Of a stretch of DNA of 64,000 nt, positions 36,981 through 46,440 are shown piece after piece. Under the pieces are notes generated by a model. It was given only the letters and a program-made list of their open reading frames with translations. It had not been told where the DNA came from and did not search any database. Where the stretch lies: positions 1 to 64,000 of the forward strand of contig NZ_JAJCLZ010000008.1 of the NCBI RefSeq assembly GCF_020559915.1, in the 5' to 3' direction. The translations under genes and the position numbers were made by a program. Every line of letters begins with the position of its first letter. Positions within the stretch are counted from its first letter, which is position 1. Source of the stretch: Ruminococcus sp. 210702-SL.1.03 (GTDB lineage Bacteria; Bacillota; Clostridia; Oscillospirales; Ruminococcaceae).

Positions 36981-37154
36981 AGGCAAGACCGCACAATGAC
37001 CGCCTAGCGGCTTTGCACGCAATCTGCTTGCATATTTTCCGTCATATTGCACAGAAACTCCTTACCATACGCTAGTATGCCTGCGTCGTTTCTATACAAT
37101 CTGACTAAAAATCTGACTGCGCATCTTACGCGCAATCCTTGTGCGGTCTTGCCT
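36981..37154 (+). repeat. palindromic TA-element, copy C (174 bp), in araA leader
   Basis: Flanked by TA on both sides. Terminal arms AGGCAAGACCGC and GCGGTCTTGCCT are perfect complements; apex hairpin CATAC-GCTA-GTATG. Same orientation as copy A. It fills most of the 5' leader between the promoter and the araA ribosome-binding site. Confidence 0.88.
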
Positions 37155-37190
37155 TAAGCATTTGGGATTTTAACGGAGGGAGCAAATATC

Positions 37191-38657
37191 ATGAAAAAAT
37201 TATATTTTATAACAGGCAGCCAAGACCTTTACGGCGAGGCTACTCTCGCTCAGGCGGCCGCCGACGCAAAGGAAATGGCGGCGTACTTGGGCGAAAAGCT
37301 CACTGACATCGCCGAGGTAGATGCAAAGCCCGTGGTGAGAAACAGCGCCGAAGCGCTCGATATATGCGCCGCCGCCAGCACCGACAGCGCCTGCATAGGC
37401 GTTATAATGTGGATGCACACATTCTCGCCCGCGAAGATGTGGATAAGCGCGCTCAAAGCTCTGCGCAAGCCCATGCTCCACCTGCACACGCAGTACAATG
37501 AGCGTTTGCCGTATGATAGCATCGACATGGACTTCATGAACCTAAACCAGTCGGCGCACGGCGACCGCGAGTTCGGCTTTATCTGCACGCGATTAGGCAT
37601 AAAGCGCGAAGTGGTAGCGGGCTACTACAAGCACGCCGACGTTATCGAAAAGATACGCCGTTTCGCGCAGGCGGCCGCGGCGGTGGATCTCGGCAGGGGC
37701 ATGAGAGTTGCGATGTTCGGCAGCAATATGCGCGACGTTGCCGTTACTGACGCCGACAGGGTAGAGTGCGAGATAAAGTACGGCTGGAACGTGAATTATT
37801 ACGGTATAGGCGACCTCTGCGACATGATTTCCGAAGTCACCGAAGCCGAGATAGACGCTAAAATGGCTGAGTACGCCGAAAAGTACGCTATGAATACCGA
37901 CAACACCGCCGCCGTTCGCGAGCAGGCTAAGTACGAGGTCGCGCTTGATAAATTCCTCGCGCGCGAGAATATTTCCGCTTTTACCGATACTTTTCAGGAC
38001 TTGCACGGTCTGGAACAGCTTCCCGGCCTTGCCGCGCAGAACATAATGGCTAAGGGCTACGGCTTTGGCCCTGAGGGCGACTGCAAGACCGCCGCGCTCG
38101 CCGCAGTGCTCGGCAAACTGGCTGATGGCAGAGAGGGCGCTACCGGCTTTCTCGAGGACTACACCTACGACCTGCCCGAGGGCGGCGAGGCAGAGCTGGC
38201 TTCGCATATGCTGGAGGTTTCGCCAGTATTCGCCGCTGAAAAGCCCGCGATAGAGGTTCACCCGCTGGGTATAGGCGGCAAGTCTGCCCCAGCGCGACTA
38301 GTGTTTGAGGGCGTTACCGGCGAGGGCATTGCCGTTTCGCTGATAGATCTGGGCGACCGTTTCAGACTCGTCTGCGCCGAGATAACACTTGTAAAACAGC
38401 CCGCCGCTATGCCGAAGCTGCCCGTAGCGAGAGTTATGTGGAGGCTGAAGCCCGATCTCGCGACAGGCTCGGCGGCTTGGATATACGCGGGCGGCGCTCA
38501 CCACGCGGTAGTTTCCACCGCCCTCACCGTTGACGATATTCGCCTTTACGCAAAAATGACCGATACCGAGCTTGTTGTGATAGACGGCAAGACCGAGCTG
38601 AACGCTTTTGAACAGCAGCTTGAGCTGCTCGATACCGTTGCGAAACTGAGGAGGTAG
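37191..38657 (+). CDS. araA: L-arabinose isomerase
   Basis: 488 residues, normal for AraA. It converts L-arabinose to L-ribulose, needing Mn2+. The N-terminus FITGSQDLYGE is the family signature; MWMHTFSPAKMWI and HTQYNERLPYDSIDMDFMNLNQSAHGDREFGF carry substrate-site residues; GYGFGPEGDCKTAAL and FLEDYTYDL include metal-site glutamates, and the late histidine is in GAHHAV. First gene of araA-araB-araD, GGAGGG before ATG. Cytoplasmic. Confidence 0.97.
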   Translation: MKKLYFITGSQDLYGEATLAQAAADAKEMAAYLGEKLTDIAEVDAKPVVRNSAEALDICAAASTDSACIGVIMWMHTFSPAKMWISALKALRKPMLHLHTQYNERLPYDSIDMDFMNLNQSAHGDREFGFICTRLGIKREVVAGYYKHADVIEKIRRFAQAAAAVDLGRGMRVAMFGSNMRDVAVTDADRVECEIKYGWNVNYYGIGDLCDMISEVTEAEIDAKMAEYAEKYAMNTDNTAAVREQAKYEVALDKFLARENISAFTDTFQDLHGLEQLPGLAAQNIMAKGYGFGPEGDCKTAALAAVLGKLADGREGATGFLEDYTYDLPEGGEAELASHMLEVSPVFAAEKPAIEVHPLGIGGKSAPARLVFEGVTGEGIAVSLIDLGDRFRLVCAEITLVKQPAAMPKLPVARVMWRLKPDLATGSAAWIYAGGAHHAVVSTALTVDDIRLYAKMTDTELVVIDGKTELNAFEQQLELLDTVAKLRR

Positions 38658-38660
38658 ATC

Positions 38661-40226
38661 ATGTTGGAACTGAAAAATACATATCTTGGAATAGAGCTCG
38701 GCTCTACCCGCATTAAGGCGGTGCTCATCGGCGACGATTATGCGCCGCTCGCTTCGGGCAGCCACGACTGGGAAAACCGCCTTGAAAACGGCTTCTGGAC
38801 ATACTCGCTCGAGGATATTCACGGCGGCGTAAGAGCCTGCTTCGCCGACCTCGCCGCAGACGTTCACGAGAAATACGGCGTGCCGCTGACCACCGTAGGC
38901 GCTATGGGCATTTCCGCGATGATGCACGGCTACATGGTTTTCGATAAGCAGGATAAGCTGCTCGTTCCATTCCGCACATGGCGCAACACCACCACTAAGC
39001 AGGCGGCGGAGCAGCTTTCGGCGGCGCTGGGCTTTAATATCCCGCAGCGCTGGAGCATAGCGCACCTTTATCAGGCGGTGCTGAATAAAGAGCCGCACAT
39101 CGGCGAGATAGCGCACATCACCACCCTCGCGGGCTACATAAATTACCTGCTGACGGGCGAAAGAGCGGTAGGCGTGGGCGAAGCTTCGGGCGTTTTCCCC
39201 GTTGAGAAGGGCGCTTACAACGCCGACTATATGCGAACCGCTGAGAAAATGCTTGCCGAGCAGGGTTTTTCGCTGCCGCTTGCGGAAGTTCTGCCGCCGA
39301 TAAAGACTGCGGGCGAGGGCGGTGCGTACCTTACCGAAGAGGGCGCGGCGTTCCTCGACCCGACGGGCACGCTGAAAGCAGGCGTACCGCTTTGTCCCCC
39401 CGAGGGCGACGCGGGCACGGGCATGGCTGCCGCTAACGCAGTACGCGTCGGCACGGGCAACGTTTCGGCAGGCACTTCCACATTCTCAATGCTGGTATTG
39501 GATAAAAACCCCGCCGCCGCTTACCCTGAGATAGATATGGTCACCACCCCAGACGGCGCTCCCGCAGCTATGGTGCACTGCAACAACTGCTGCTCTGAGC
39601 TGGACGCTTGGGTGAAGCTTTTCGGCGAATTTGCGGCGCTCACGGGAAACGCCATCGACAGATCGGCGCTTTACGAAACGCTTTATAAGAACGCAATGAC
39701 GGGCGACCCCGACTGCGGCGGCGTTACCTCGTTCAACTACCTCTCAGGCGAGCCTGTTACGGGCGCGGAGAGCGGCAGACCGATGTACTTCCGCCAGCCC
39801 GACGGCAAAATGGATCTCGCGAATTTCTTCCGTGCGCAGATCTACTCGGCTTTTGCAACGCTCAAGATCGGCATGGATATACTCTTTGAAAAAGAGCAGG
39901 TAAAGGCTCAGCAGTTTACGGGTCACGGCGGGATATTCAAGGTAAAAGGCGCGGCTCAGCAGGTGCTCGCCGACGCGCTCGATACGCCCGTTTCGGTAAT
40001 GGCGACTGCCGGTGAGGGCGGCGCTTGGGGCATGGCTCTGCTGGCGGCTTACATGATAAAGGGCGGAGGAAAGACCCTGCCCGACTGGCTCGACAGCGAA
40101 GTTTTCGCGGATATAGAAAAGCTCACCGCCGCGCCCGAAGCTGGGGGCAAGCGCGGATTTGACGAATATATCAGAAGATACAAGGCTGCGCTGGCGGCTG
40201 AAAAATTACTGGGAGATGTGAAATAA
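38661..40226 (+). CDS. FGGY-family sugar kinase, probable L-ribulokinase
   Basis: 521 residues of the FGGY carbohydrate kinase fold. The N-terminal phosphate loop is [28 protein letters not shown] and [14 protein letters not shown] line the sugar site; [14 protein letters not shown] is the C-terminal ATP-site helix. It differs from classical AraB and resembles the alternative clostridial pentulose kinase, so the role rests on its place between araA and araD: L-ribulose to L-ribulose 5-phosphate. It starts 3 bp after araA with GAGGAGG and overlaps araD by one base. Confidence 0.87.
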   Translation: MLELKNTYLGIELGSTRIKAVLIGDDYAPLASGSHDWENRLENGFWTYSLEDIHGGVRACFADLAADVHEKYGVPLTTVGAMGISAMMHGYMVFDKQDKLLVPFRTWRNTTTKQAAEQLSAALGFNIPQRWSIAHLYQAVLNKEPHIGEIAHITTLAGYINYLLTGERAVGVGEASGVFPVEKGAYNADYMRTAEKMLAEQGFSLPLAEVLPPIKTAGEGGAYLTEEGAAFLDPTGTLKAGVPLCPPEGDAGTGMAAANAVRVGTGNVSAGTSTFSMLVLDKNPAAAYPEIDMVTTPDGAPAAMVHCNNCCSELDAWVKLFGEFAALTGNAIDRSALYETLYKNAMTGDPDCGGVTSFNYLSGEPVTGAESGRPMYFRQPDGKMDLANFFRAQIYSAFATLKIGMDILFEKEQVKAQQFTGHGGIFKVKGAAQQVLADALDTPVSVMATAGEGGAWGMALLAAYMIKGGGKTLPDWLDSEVFADIEKLTAAPEAGGKRGFDEYIRRYKAALAAEKLLGDVK

Positions 40227-40918
40227 TGCTTGAAAAACTGAAAGAAGAAGTGCTCGCGGCGAACCTCATGCTGCCGAAGTACGGCCTTGTAACATTCACA
40301 TGGGGCAACGTTTCCGCTGTGGACAGAGCGAGCGGAATGATGGTGATAAAGCCCTCGGGCGTTGAGTACGGCAGCATGACCGCCGATGACATGGTGGTGG
40401 TAGACCTCGCGAGCGGCAAGGTAGCTGAGGGCAGATACAAGCCCTCGAGCGATACGCCCACCCACTTGGAGCTGTACCGCGCTTACGATAACATCGGCGG
40501 CATAGTACACACTCATAGCCGTTGGGCAACGTCTTTCGCGCAGGCGGGCGCAGGCATAATTCCGATGGGCACTACGCAGGGCGACTATTTTTACGGTGAG
40601 ATACCCTGCACGCGCGACATGACCCCCGCCGAGATAGGCGGTGAGTACGAAAAGGAAACGGGCACTGTTATAATCGAAGCTTTCGCGGGCGCAGACCCTA
40701 TGACGATACCTGCGGTGCTTGTGAAGAACCACGGTCCGTTCGCATGGGGCGCAAATGCCGCCGAAGCGGTGCACAACGCGGTAGTGCTTGAGGAGATAGC
40801 TTTTATGAACTACCACGCCGCCGCGATAAACCCGCAGGCAGGCCGTATGCCGCAGGCTTTGCTGGATAAGCACTATCTGCGCAAGCACGGCGCGAACGCT
40901 TATTACGGTCAGAACTGA
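40226..40918 (+). CDS. araD: L-ribulose-5-phosphate 4-epimerase
   Basis: 230 residues, class II aldolase fold. It yields D-xylulose 5-phosphate for the pentose phosphate pathway. Signature residues: [31 protein letters not shown], zinc histidines in THSRWAT (HTHS) and a late KNHGPFAWG. The stop of the kinase and this ATG share a base (TAATG). No hairpin terminator is seen before hpt. Confidence 0.96.
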   Translation: MLEKLKEEVLAANLMLPKYGLVTFTWGNVSAVDRASGMMVIKPSGVEYGSMTADDMVVVDLASGKVAEGRYKPSSDTPTHLELYRAYDNIGGIVHTHSRWATSFAQAGAGIIPMGTTQGDYFYGEIPCTRDMTPAEIGGEYEKETGTVIIEAFAGADPMTIPAVLVKNHGPFAWGANAAEAVHNAVVLEEIAFMNYHAAAINPQAGRMPQALLDKHYLRKHGANAYYGQN

Positions 40919-41003
40919 GATACATATATTTTTGCAGCGTTGTTTTTTGACTGCCATATTTCATGTTTCTAAAAAAAGTATACAGATTAGTTATAAAAAA
41001 TGT

Positions 41004-41032
41004 TTGATATATCTGCTTAAATGCTATACAAT
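41004..41032 (+). promoter_or_regulatory. hpt promoter
   Basis: TTGATA, 17 bp, TACAAT, about 38 bp before the ATG. Confidence 0.65.
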
Positions 41033-41069
41033 AGATTTATTATTTAGATTCAAAGAGGTGACCATAAAA

Positions 41070-41615
41070 ATGTGTGATACCGAAGAGTTTGATTCCAAGA
41101 TAAAGCGCGTGCTCATAACCGAGGACGAGATAAAGGCGAAGATAGCCGAGGTCGGCGCGCAGATCAGCCGCGAGTATGAGGGCAAGCCGCTGCTGCTGGT
41201 GAGCATTTTAAAGGGCGCTTTCGTTTTCATGGCGGATATTTGCCGCGCTGTTACCGTGCCCTGCGAGATAGGCTTTATGTGCGCAAAAAGCTACTATAAC
41301 GGCACATCTTCCAGCGGTATAGTAAAGATAACCATGGATCTCGATCAGGATATAAGCAAGTTTCATGTGATAATAGTAGAAGATATTATCGACACGGGCA
41401 GAACGCTCAGCGACATTATCAAGCTTCTGAAAGCCCGCGACCCTCTCTCGCTGAAAGTAGTTACCCTGCTCGATAAGCCCGACCGCAGACTGGTAGACCT
41501 TAAAGCAGACGTTTCGCTCTTTACCATACCCGACTATTTCGTTATAGGCTACGGACTCGACTGCGCCGAGATATACCGAAATCTGCCTTACATAGCGGAA
41601 TATGACGCGGACTAG
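41070..41615 (+). CDS. hpt: hypoxanthine phosphoribosyltransferase
   Basis: 181 residues. It salvages hypoxanthine or guanine with PRPP to IMP or GMP. The PRPP-binding motif is VIIVEDIIDTGRT (about 105-117); LLVSILKGAFVFMADI and SYYNGTSSSG are family features, and VGYGLD/YFVIGYGLDC is the C-terminal loop. The start at 41070 follows AGAGGTG; earlier in-frame ATGs overlap the promoter. The TAG stop codon is made of the TA and first G of element copy D. Confidence 0.93.
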   Translation: MCDTEEFDSKIKRVLITEDEIKAKIAEVGAQISREYEGKPLLLVSILKGAFVFMADICRAVTVPCEIGFMCAKSYYNGTSSSGIVKITMDLDQDISKFHVIIVEDIIDTGRTLSDIIKLLKARDPLSLKVVTLLDKPDRRLVDLKADVSLFTIPDYFVIGYGLDCAEIYRNLPYIAEYDAD

Positions 41616-41788
41616 GGCAACACCGCACAACTATTGTGTACGTATTACGCCGTCAGATTTTTCGTCAGATTGCCTAAAGCCGATGAAGGCTAACTCGCGT
41701 TAGTCGAAGAGGTTTTAGGTGATATGACGGGAAATATGCAAGTAAGACGTACACAAAGCCGATAGGCGGTAGTTGCGCGGTGTTGCCC
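41615..41788 (-). repeat. palindromic TA-element, copy D (174 bp)
   Basis: Flanked by TA (41613-41614 and 41789-41790). Arms GGGCAACACCGC and GCGGTGTTGCCC are perfectly complementary; apex CTAAC-TCGC-GTTAG. Inverted relative to copies A and C. It abuts the end of hpt and is transcribed as its 3' UTR, ahead of the terminator at 41811. Confidence 0.88.
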
Positions 41789-41810
41789 TAACTATTAGCA
41801 TAAAATATCA

Positions 41811-41847
41811 AAGCGTGTACCACATTTTGCGGCACACGCTTTTTTCT
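41811..41847 (+). terminator. hpt terminator
   Basis: AAGCGTGT/ACACGCTT stem followed by TTTTTT. Confidence 0.7.
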
Positions 41848-41881
41848 TTATTCTAGCTTTTTATCTACACATTTCTAAGCA

Positions 41882-42589
41882 TCATACATAGGTGATAGTA
41901 ACGCCCGAAGCTTTTATCCTGCCCCTTATCACCAGCGTTTTGTCCAGCTTCGCCGAGTTGGTAGCGCCCTCTTCCGTTATACCGCCCGCGCGGCAGTCAG
42001 CCTCTATGCGCACCATCCACTCGCGCGGGATGTACAGCTCAAGACCGCTGCAAAGCACGTCGAGGTTTATCTCGGCTCTGTTTTCAGCCATGTCTGCGCC
42101 GTCGAAATACACCTCCGAGCCGCTGTAATGGCAGAATATATCAGCCTTTTTGAACTGCTGCGAGGTGATGTAATTGGTAGCGCCCGCAAAGCTCGCATTT
42201 ATCTGCACATTTTCGCCGTCGTATGAATTTTTCGTGCTCTCCGGCTTGCCGTAAACTCTGCCGCTCCACTTTTTCTGCGTCATGCGGTAGCGGTAAGGGA
42301 ATATCAGCGATAAGCCGATGCTGAGGCATACTGCCGTTATCAGCACGGGGAAGGGGGTGAGCTTTTCTATTCCCAGCGGCTCGGCGAAAAGTATCGCCAT
42401 TACCGCCAGCGGGCAGAAAATTCCCCAGAAATTTAGGCGGCGTATGCTGTTGACGATAATGGGTATCAGCAGCAGCGAAATGACTACGCTAAGCGCGCTG
42501 ACGCCGCCCAGCAGACCCAGCTTGCTGAGTATCACGGCAGCGCCGGCAAGTATGAAAAATAAGCCCCATATAAGATTTTTGCCTTTCAT
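41882..42589 (-). CDS. LiaF-like membrane protein
   Basis: 235 residues: four hydrophobic segments in the first ~100, then a soluble beta-helical C-terminal domain (about 115-235) with the repeating pattern of LiaF-type proteins (GENVQINASFAGATNYI; AEINLDVLCSGLELYIPREW). LiaF-like proteins tune cell-envelope stress responses. It overlaps the stop of the LytTR gene (ATGA), so the two are coupled; LytTR-LiaF pairs of this kind regulate their own expression or nearby transport. Confidence 0.8.
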   Translation of the reverse strand: MKGKNLIWGLFFILAGAAVILSKLGLLGGVSALSVVISLLLIPIIVNSIRRLNFWGIFCPLAVMAILFAEPLGIEKLTPFPVLITAVCLSIGLSLIFPYRYRMTQKKWSGRVYGKPESTKNSYDGENVQINASFAGATNYITSQQFKKADIFCHYSGSEVYFDGADMAENRAEINLDVLCSGLELYIPREWMVRIEADCRAGGITEEGATNSAKLDKTLVIRGRIKASGVTITYV

Positions 42590-43043
42590 AAGTATCTCCT
42601 TTCGCCCAGCCTTAATTTTAGTACTTTCAGATAACTGCGGCCGGCGTACAGTTGCTTGTCAGTTCCCGCGAAGCTTATCAGCGTGGCGGAAGCTAAGCCC
42701 TTTTCTACTGAGTAGATGTGCTTTACATTTACGATGGCGGATTTTGAAACGCGCACAAATTTCTGCGGCAGGGTGTTTTCAAGCTCGAAAAGCTTCGCCT
42801 TTACCTGAAAAACATCGTCCGCGGTGTGGGCGCTGAGAAAATTGCTCTCGGTCTCAAAGAAAAGAATAGTATAGAGTCAAGCGGCGGGAAAAACTGCTTG
42901 CCGCCCTTGAAAAACGCTACGTCGGCGCTGCCCATAGCCTCAGCCGCGCGCTTTAAGCGGAGTATGTTTTCATCAACGTCGCGGCAATGTATCACCACAG
43001 TATCGGCGGGCAGCTCTTCGTCGGTAACTATTTTCACTTTCAA
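42586..43043 (-). pseudogene. LytTR DNA-binding regulator, frameshifted by a 5-bp tandem duplication
   Basis: From the TTG at 43041-43043 (GGAGGTG upstream) the frame codes for a typical small LytTR regulator: ADTVVIHCRDVDENILRLK, then FFKGGKQFFPPLDSILFF. At 42857-42866 the unit TTCTT (minus strand) occurs twice; with one unit removed the frame continues as FFETESNFLSAHTADD...KFVRVSKSAIVNVKHI and ends at 42586, giving about 150 residues. As written the product stops matching after ILFF. The downstream half is otherwise intact, including the DNA-binding strand motif, so loss is recent, phase-variable, or a sequencing error. Promoter at 43066-43094. Confidence 0.8.
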
Positions 43044-43065
43044 TTTTCTCACCTCCGCTGATATT

Positions 43066-43094
43066 ATTATATAGCAGATCGCCGCGTTTGTAAA
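43066..43094 (-). promoter_or_regulatory. promoter of LytTR-LiaF pair
   Basis: Minus strand: TTTACA, 17 bp, TATAAT, 23 bp before the TTG start. Confidence 0.65.
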
Positions 43095-43229
43095 GCGTAA
43101 TTTGCCAAGCGGTAAAAAAATGGGGGTAAGCGGTATTTTTTCGCCCTCAAATGCGCGCTCTTCATCGCAGGCTGTCTGTATGTATATGTAAATATATTCC
43201 AATATTCTTAATTTTCACATTATAATGCC

Positions 43230-43258
43230 TTGACATAACAGCCGTATTGCAGTATAAT
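43230..43258 (+). promoter_or_regulatory. promoter of beta-helix protein gene
   Basis: TTGACA, 17 bp, TATAAT, perfect consensus about 85 bp before the TTG start. Confidence 0.85.
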
Positions 43259-43344
43259 AAATAGTGTGTTTGCGCATATAAAAAAGAGAGTGCAGACCTC
43301 GCGAAACTTGTGTATATATAGATTTAAAAACGGAGGATCAAAAA

Positions 43345-45822
43345 TTGAGGACAACTTTTCTAAAAAGCATTTCACAAATTATGATAGCTGCATTTGCACT
43401 GCTCGCGGCGGTGCTCGCACTGCCTGCGCTTACAGCTTCGGCGGCGGATGGCGCTTACTCTACTGGCGCGCTGCTGCCCGAATACTCCAGCTCGGAGGAG
43501 GTAAGCGTGCTCGACTACAAGGCGGACGCTAAAGGCAGCAAAGACAGCGCCAGCGCTATACAAAAAGCGCTGAACGTCGGCAAAAGCAAAGGCTCAGACA
43601 GCCACCAAGTAGTGGTGCGCGTGCCGGCGGGTACATATAAAATATCCAAAACGCTGAAAATTTACAGCAATACCCATCTTATACTCGAGGACGGCGCTAC
43701 GATAGTAAAGGGCTTTTCGCAGGGCTGTATGCTGAAAAACACCATGCAGTACGGCGGGGGCGGCTATGGCGCTGACAGAAATATAGTTATAGAGGGCGGC
43801 ACATGGGACGGCAACACTTCGGCTTACAACAGTATGTATACCTTTTCTAATATACGCATAGCCCACGCGAACAATATCGCTTTCCGCGGGGTGAGCGTTT
43901 TAAATAACAAAAACGGCCATCATTTGGAGATAGGCGGCGTGCAGGGGCTTTCGATAGACGGCTGCTATTTCAGCGGATATACAGGCTCGCTGGTGAAAGA
44001 GGCTATACAGCTCGATGTAATGAACAGCGCTGAGCTTTTCTCAGGCTTCGCGCCTTTTGACGACACCGCCTGCGACAACGTGCTGATACAAAACTGCACA
44101 TTCCGCAACATACCGCGCGCGATAGGCTCGCACTCGGCGGTAGTCGGCAAATACTATACTAACGTCACCATAAGGAACAACAATTTCAGCGATATATGGG
44201 ACGTTTGCATGATACTGTATAATTACCGCAAATGCACCGTTTCGGGCAACACCATAACCGACTGCGGCGCGGGGCTGACTTTCAATTACATGAGCGACGA
44301 GAGCTTTCGTCACTATTTCTGCGCGGTAACGGGCAACTCTACTTCGGGCATAAACACCGACGCGGATACCGTAATCACCGGCAACAGTATTACTACCGTG
44401 CAGACCACCATGCAGTTCGAGCCTTACGCCATAAAGCTTTTCGGCAAGAGCGTTTCGGCTAATAAAGATTACCCCGCATATAATTACACGGTGGATAACG
44501 TTAGCGTTACGGGCAACACGATAGTTACAGCTGGCAGCGCTATAAACGCTACCAACGTCTACGACAGCGAAATATCAGACAATGAGATCTCGCCGAACGC
44601 CGATGTAGACTGCGTTGACTCAGACCTCATAAGCCTTTCGTACTGTTACAGCACAGATATAAAGAGCAACAAGATAAGCGGCTCTTACAAGAGCGGTCTG
44701 CGCGCCTCCAACGCTTCAGACCTCAGCATAACGGGCAATACTTTCAGCAAAAACGCCGTGTGCGCTATGGTGCTGGGCAACACGAAAAAATCATCGGTGA
44801 ATAAAAACACCATCAAGGACAGCGCTACGGGCGGCGTGAAGCTGGGCGAGGGCTGCGCCAGCGTTACGGTAAACAAAAACGTTATCAAAAACTGCTCGGA
44901 GTACGGCATACAGGTAGTATCGGCAGGCTCGGGCAAGGATATAAAGCTGAAATCAAACGACCTTTCGGGCGGCAAGGTAGGAATTTCCTGCATAAAGAGC
45001 GGCAAGGCTTACCTCTATGGCAATTCCTTCGAGGCGGTTTCCGACAAGGTGTACGCCGACGCCGAGGGGCTGATTACCCTTGCGGAAGCGAAGAATTTCA
45101 CCGCTGAGGAAGTTACCGAAAACCGCATAAAGCTGATATGGAACTCTATCAGCGAGGCGGACGGCATATCCGTTTACCGCAAACAGGCGGGCGCGGAAGA
45201 ATTTGAGCTTATAGCTTCGGTAGACAGCGGCGCGCTTTATCAGGACGAGCGGCTGAACTCCGGTACTAACTACGTTTACAAGATAGTGCCTTTCATCACG
45301 GTGAACGATACGGGCGTGAACAACACCGAGTCGAAAGAGATAGGCGCGAGAACTAAGATAAATATCTCCACGGCGTATATCGAGTGCGCTGACACGGCGG
45401 CATTCACGGCTATGCCCGTAACGCCGAATTTCAAGATAATAGCCGACAGCCGCGAGCTTATGGCGGGCGCGGATTACGACTACAAATTTGAAAACAACAT
45501 CTACACAGGCACGGCTACCCTTACCGCTACGGGCAAGGGCGACTACGTCGGCAGCCTGACATACAGCTTTGAGATAACGCTGGGCATGACGGGAACATCT
45601 GGCGGGGTATCGAGAAACGCGATAGCTGCCTCGGCTTTCACTAATGGCAGCGGATACAGATTTAAGGTAAGCTGCACCGAGGGCGGCGGAGCGCTGCTGG
45701 CGCAGGGCGATAAGCGCTTTACCCGCGAGGAGATAGCTATAAACTCCATTCGTTTGGAAGTGCCCGTAGATACCTCGGTACGCGCCGAGCTTTGGAACGG
45801 CAGCGGCTACCGCGGATTTTAA
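43345..45822 (+). CDS. secreted right-handed beta-helix protein with Fn3 domain
   Basis: 825 residues from a TTG preceded by GGAGG. Signal peptide about 1-34 (ending TASAAD). The body (about 50-580) starts like pectate-lyase-superfamily proteins (VLDYKADAKGSKDSASAIQKAL, VRVPAGTYKISKTL) and continues as parallel beta-helix repeats (many VSGNTI, ITGNTF-type coils). An Fn3 domain (about 585-665) and MBG-like and terminal beta domains follow. Such folds are carbohydrate lyases, polygalacturonases or epimerases; catalytic residues cannot be assigned safely. No anchor is seen. Substrate could be pectin or another plant polysaccharide. First gene of a possible unit with the next four. Confidence 0.85.
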   Translation: MRTTFLKSISQIMIAAFALLAAVLALPALTASAADGAYSTGALLPEYSSSEEVSVLDYKADAKGSKDSASAIQKALNVGKSKGSDSHQVVVRVPAGTYKISKTLKIYSNTHLILEDGATIVKGFSQGCMLKNTMQYGGGGYGADRNIVIEGGTWDGNTSAYNSMYTFSNIRIAHANNIAFRGVSVLNNKNGHHLEIGGVQGLSIDGCYFSGYTGSLVKEAIQLDVMNSAELFSGFAPFDDTACDNVLIQNCTFRNIPRAIGSHSAVVGKYYTNVTIRNNNFSDIWDVCMILYNYRKCTVSGNTITDCGAGLTFNYMSDESFRHYFCAVTGNSTSGINTDADTVITGNSITTVQTTMQFEPYAIKLFGKSVSANKDYPAYNYTVDNVSVTGNTIVTAGSAINATNVYDSEISDNEISPNADVDCVDSDLISLSYCYSTDIKSNKISGSYKSGLRASNASDLSITGNTFSKNAVCAMVLGNTKKSSVNKNTIKDSATGGVKLGEGCASVTVNKNVIKNCSEYGIQVVSAGSGKDIKLKSNDLSGGKVGISCIKSGKAYLYGNSFEAVSDKVYADAEGLITLAEAKNFTAEEVTENRIKLIWNSISEADGISVYRKQAGAEEFELIASVDSGALYQDERLNSGTNYVYKIVPFITVNDTGVNNTESKEIGARTKINISTAYIECADTAAFTAMPVTPNFKIIADSRELMAGADYDYKFENNIYTGTATLTATGKGDYVGSLTYSFEITLGMTGTSGGVSRNAIAASAFTNGSGYRFKVSCTEGGGALLAQGDKRFTREEIAINSIRLEVPVDTSVRAELWNGSGYRGF

Positions 45823-45837
45823 AGGCAGGTGCGCAGT

Positions 45838-46440
45838 ATGGCAGAAAATGTTTTAAGGTCTTTTAGATCGGTAAAAGCATATGTACGCGGCAAAACGCGG
45901 GAGGCTTCTGCCGAGAGAAAAAGGCTGACGGCGCTGGTATGCGCGGCAGTCTGCGCAGCGGCGGCGGTTATATATTTCGCGGCTTTCGGCGGCGTTGCTG
46001 AGCGGGAATATACGGGCGAAACGGGCGCGGCGGCAGATACGCCCCGTGCGGCGGCGCAGACGTATTTCGACGCATTTGCCGCGAGCGATGATGAAAAGTA
46101 CATAGCCGTGATGCCGCCTTTTTTGAAAGAAGAGCGCGCTTTGCTTTTCGATAACGAAGCGGAATTTTACGAATCATACCGCTCGCAGTTTGAGGACGAG
46201 CGGGAGTATTATTCGGCGGTGTACGGCTCAGACTTCGCGATCTCATACGCTGTGACGAACGAGCGGGCGTATGACGAGATAGCGGGCAAAAACGGCGTTT
46301 CGCAGGCGGAGATACTCGAGGTAAAAGCCTATATCGACGGCAAAAAGCTGCACCGCGAGCTTAAAGGCACGCTGACTGCCGTGAAGTGCGGCGAAGGGTG
46401 GTACATTTATGAAAGTGATTTTAAAGAAGCGTTCTGGTAA
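45838..46440 (+). CDS. membrane-anchored protein of unknown function
   Basis: 200 residues. A basic cytoplasmic head (about 1-30), one membrane helix (about 33-52, LVCAAVCAAAAVIYFAAF) and an outside domain (about 70-200) shaped like NTF2-type or DUF4878 modules (AAQTYFDAFAASDDEKYIAVM near its start). Start at ATG 45838 with AGGTG upstream; a GTG at 45829 is in the same frame. Its end overlaps the next gene by 32 bases. Confidence 0.65.
   Translation: MAENVLRSFRSVKAYVRGKTREASAERKRLTALVCAAVCAAAAVIYFAAFGGVAEREYTGETGAAADTPRAAAQTYFDAFAASDDEKYIAVMPPFLKEERALLFDNEAEFYESYRSQFEDEREYYSAVYGSDFAISYAVTNERAYDEIAGKNGVSQAEILEVKAYIDGKKLHRELKGTLTAVKCGEGWYIYESDFKEAFW

Noticed and set aside
36981..37154. Riboswitch upstream of araA
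   Set aside because: The same structure is found at three unrelated sites, including after stop codons, so it is a dispersed element and not an ara-specific ligand sensor.
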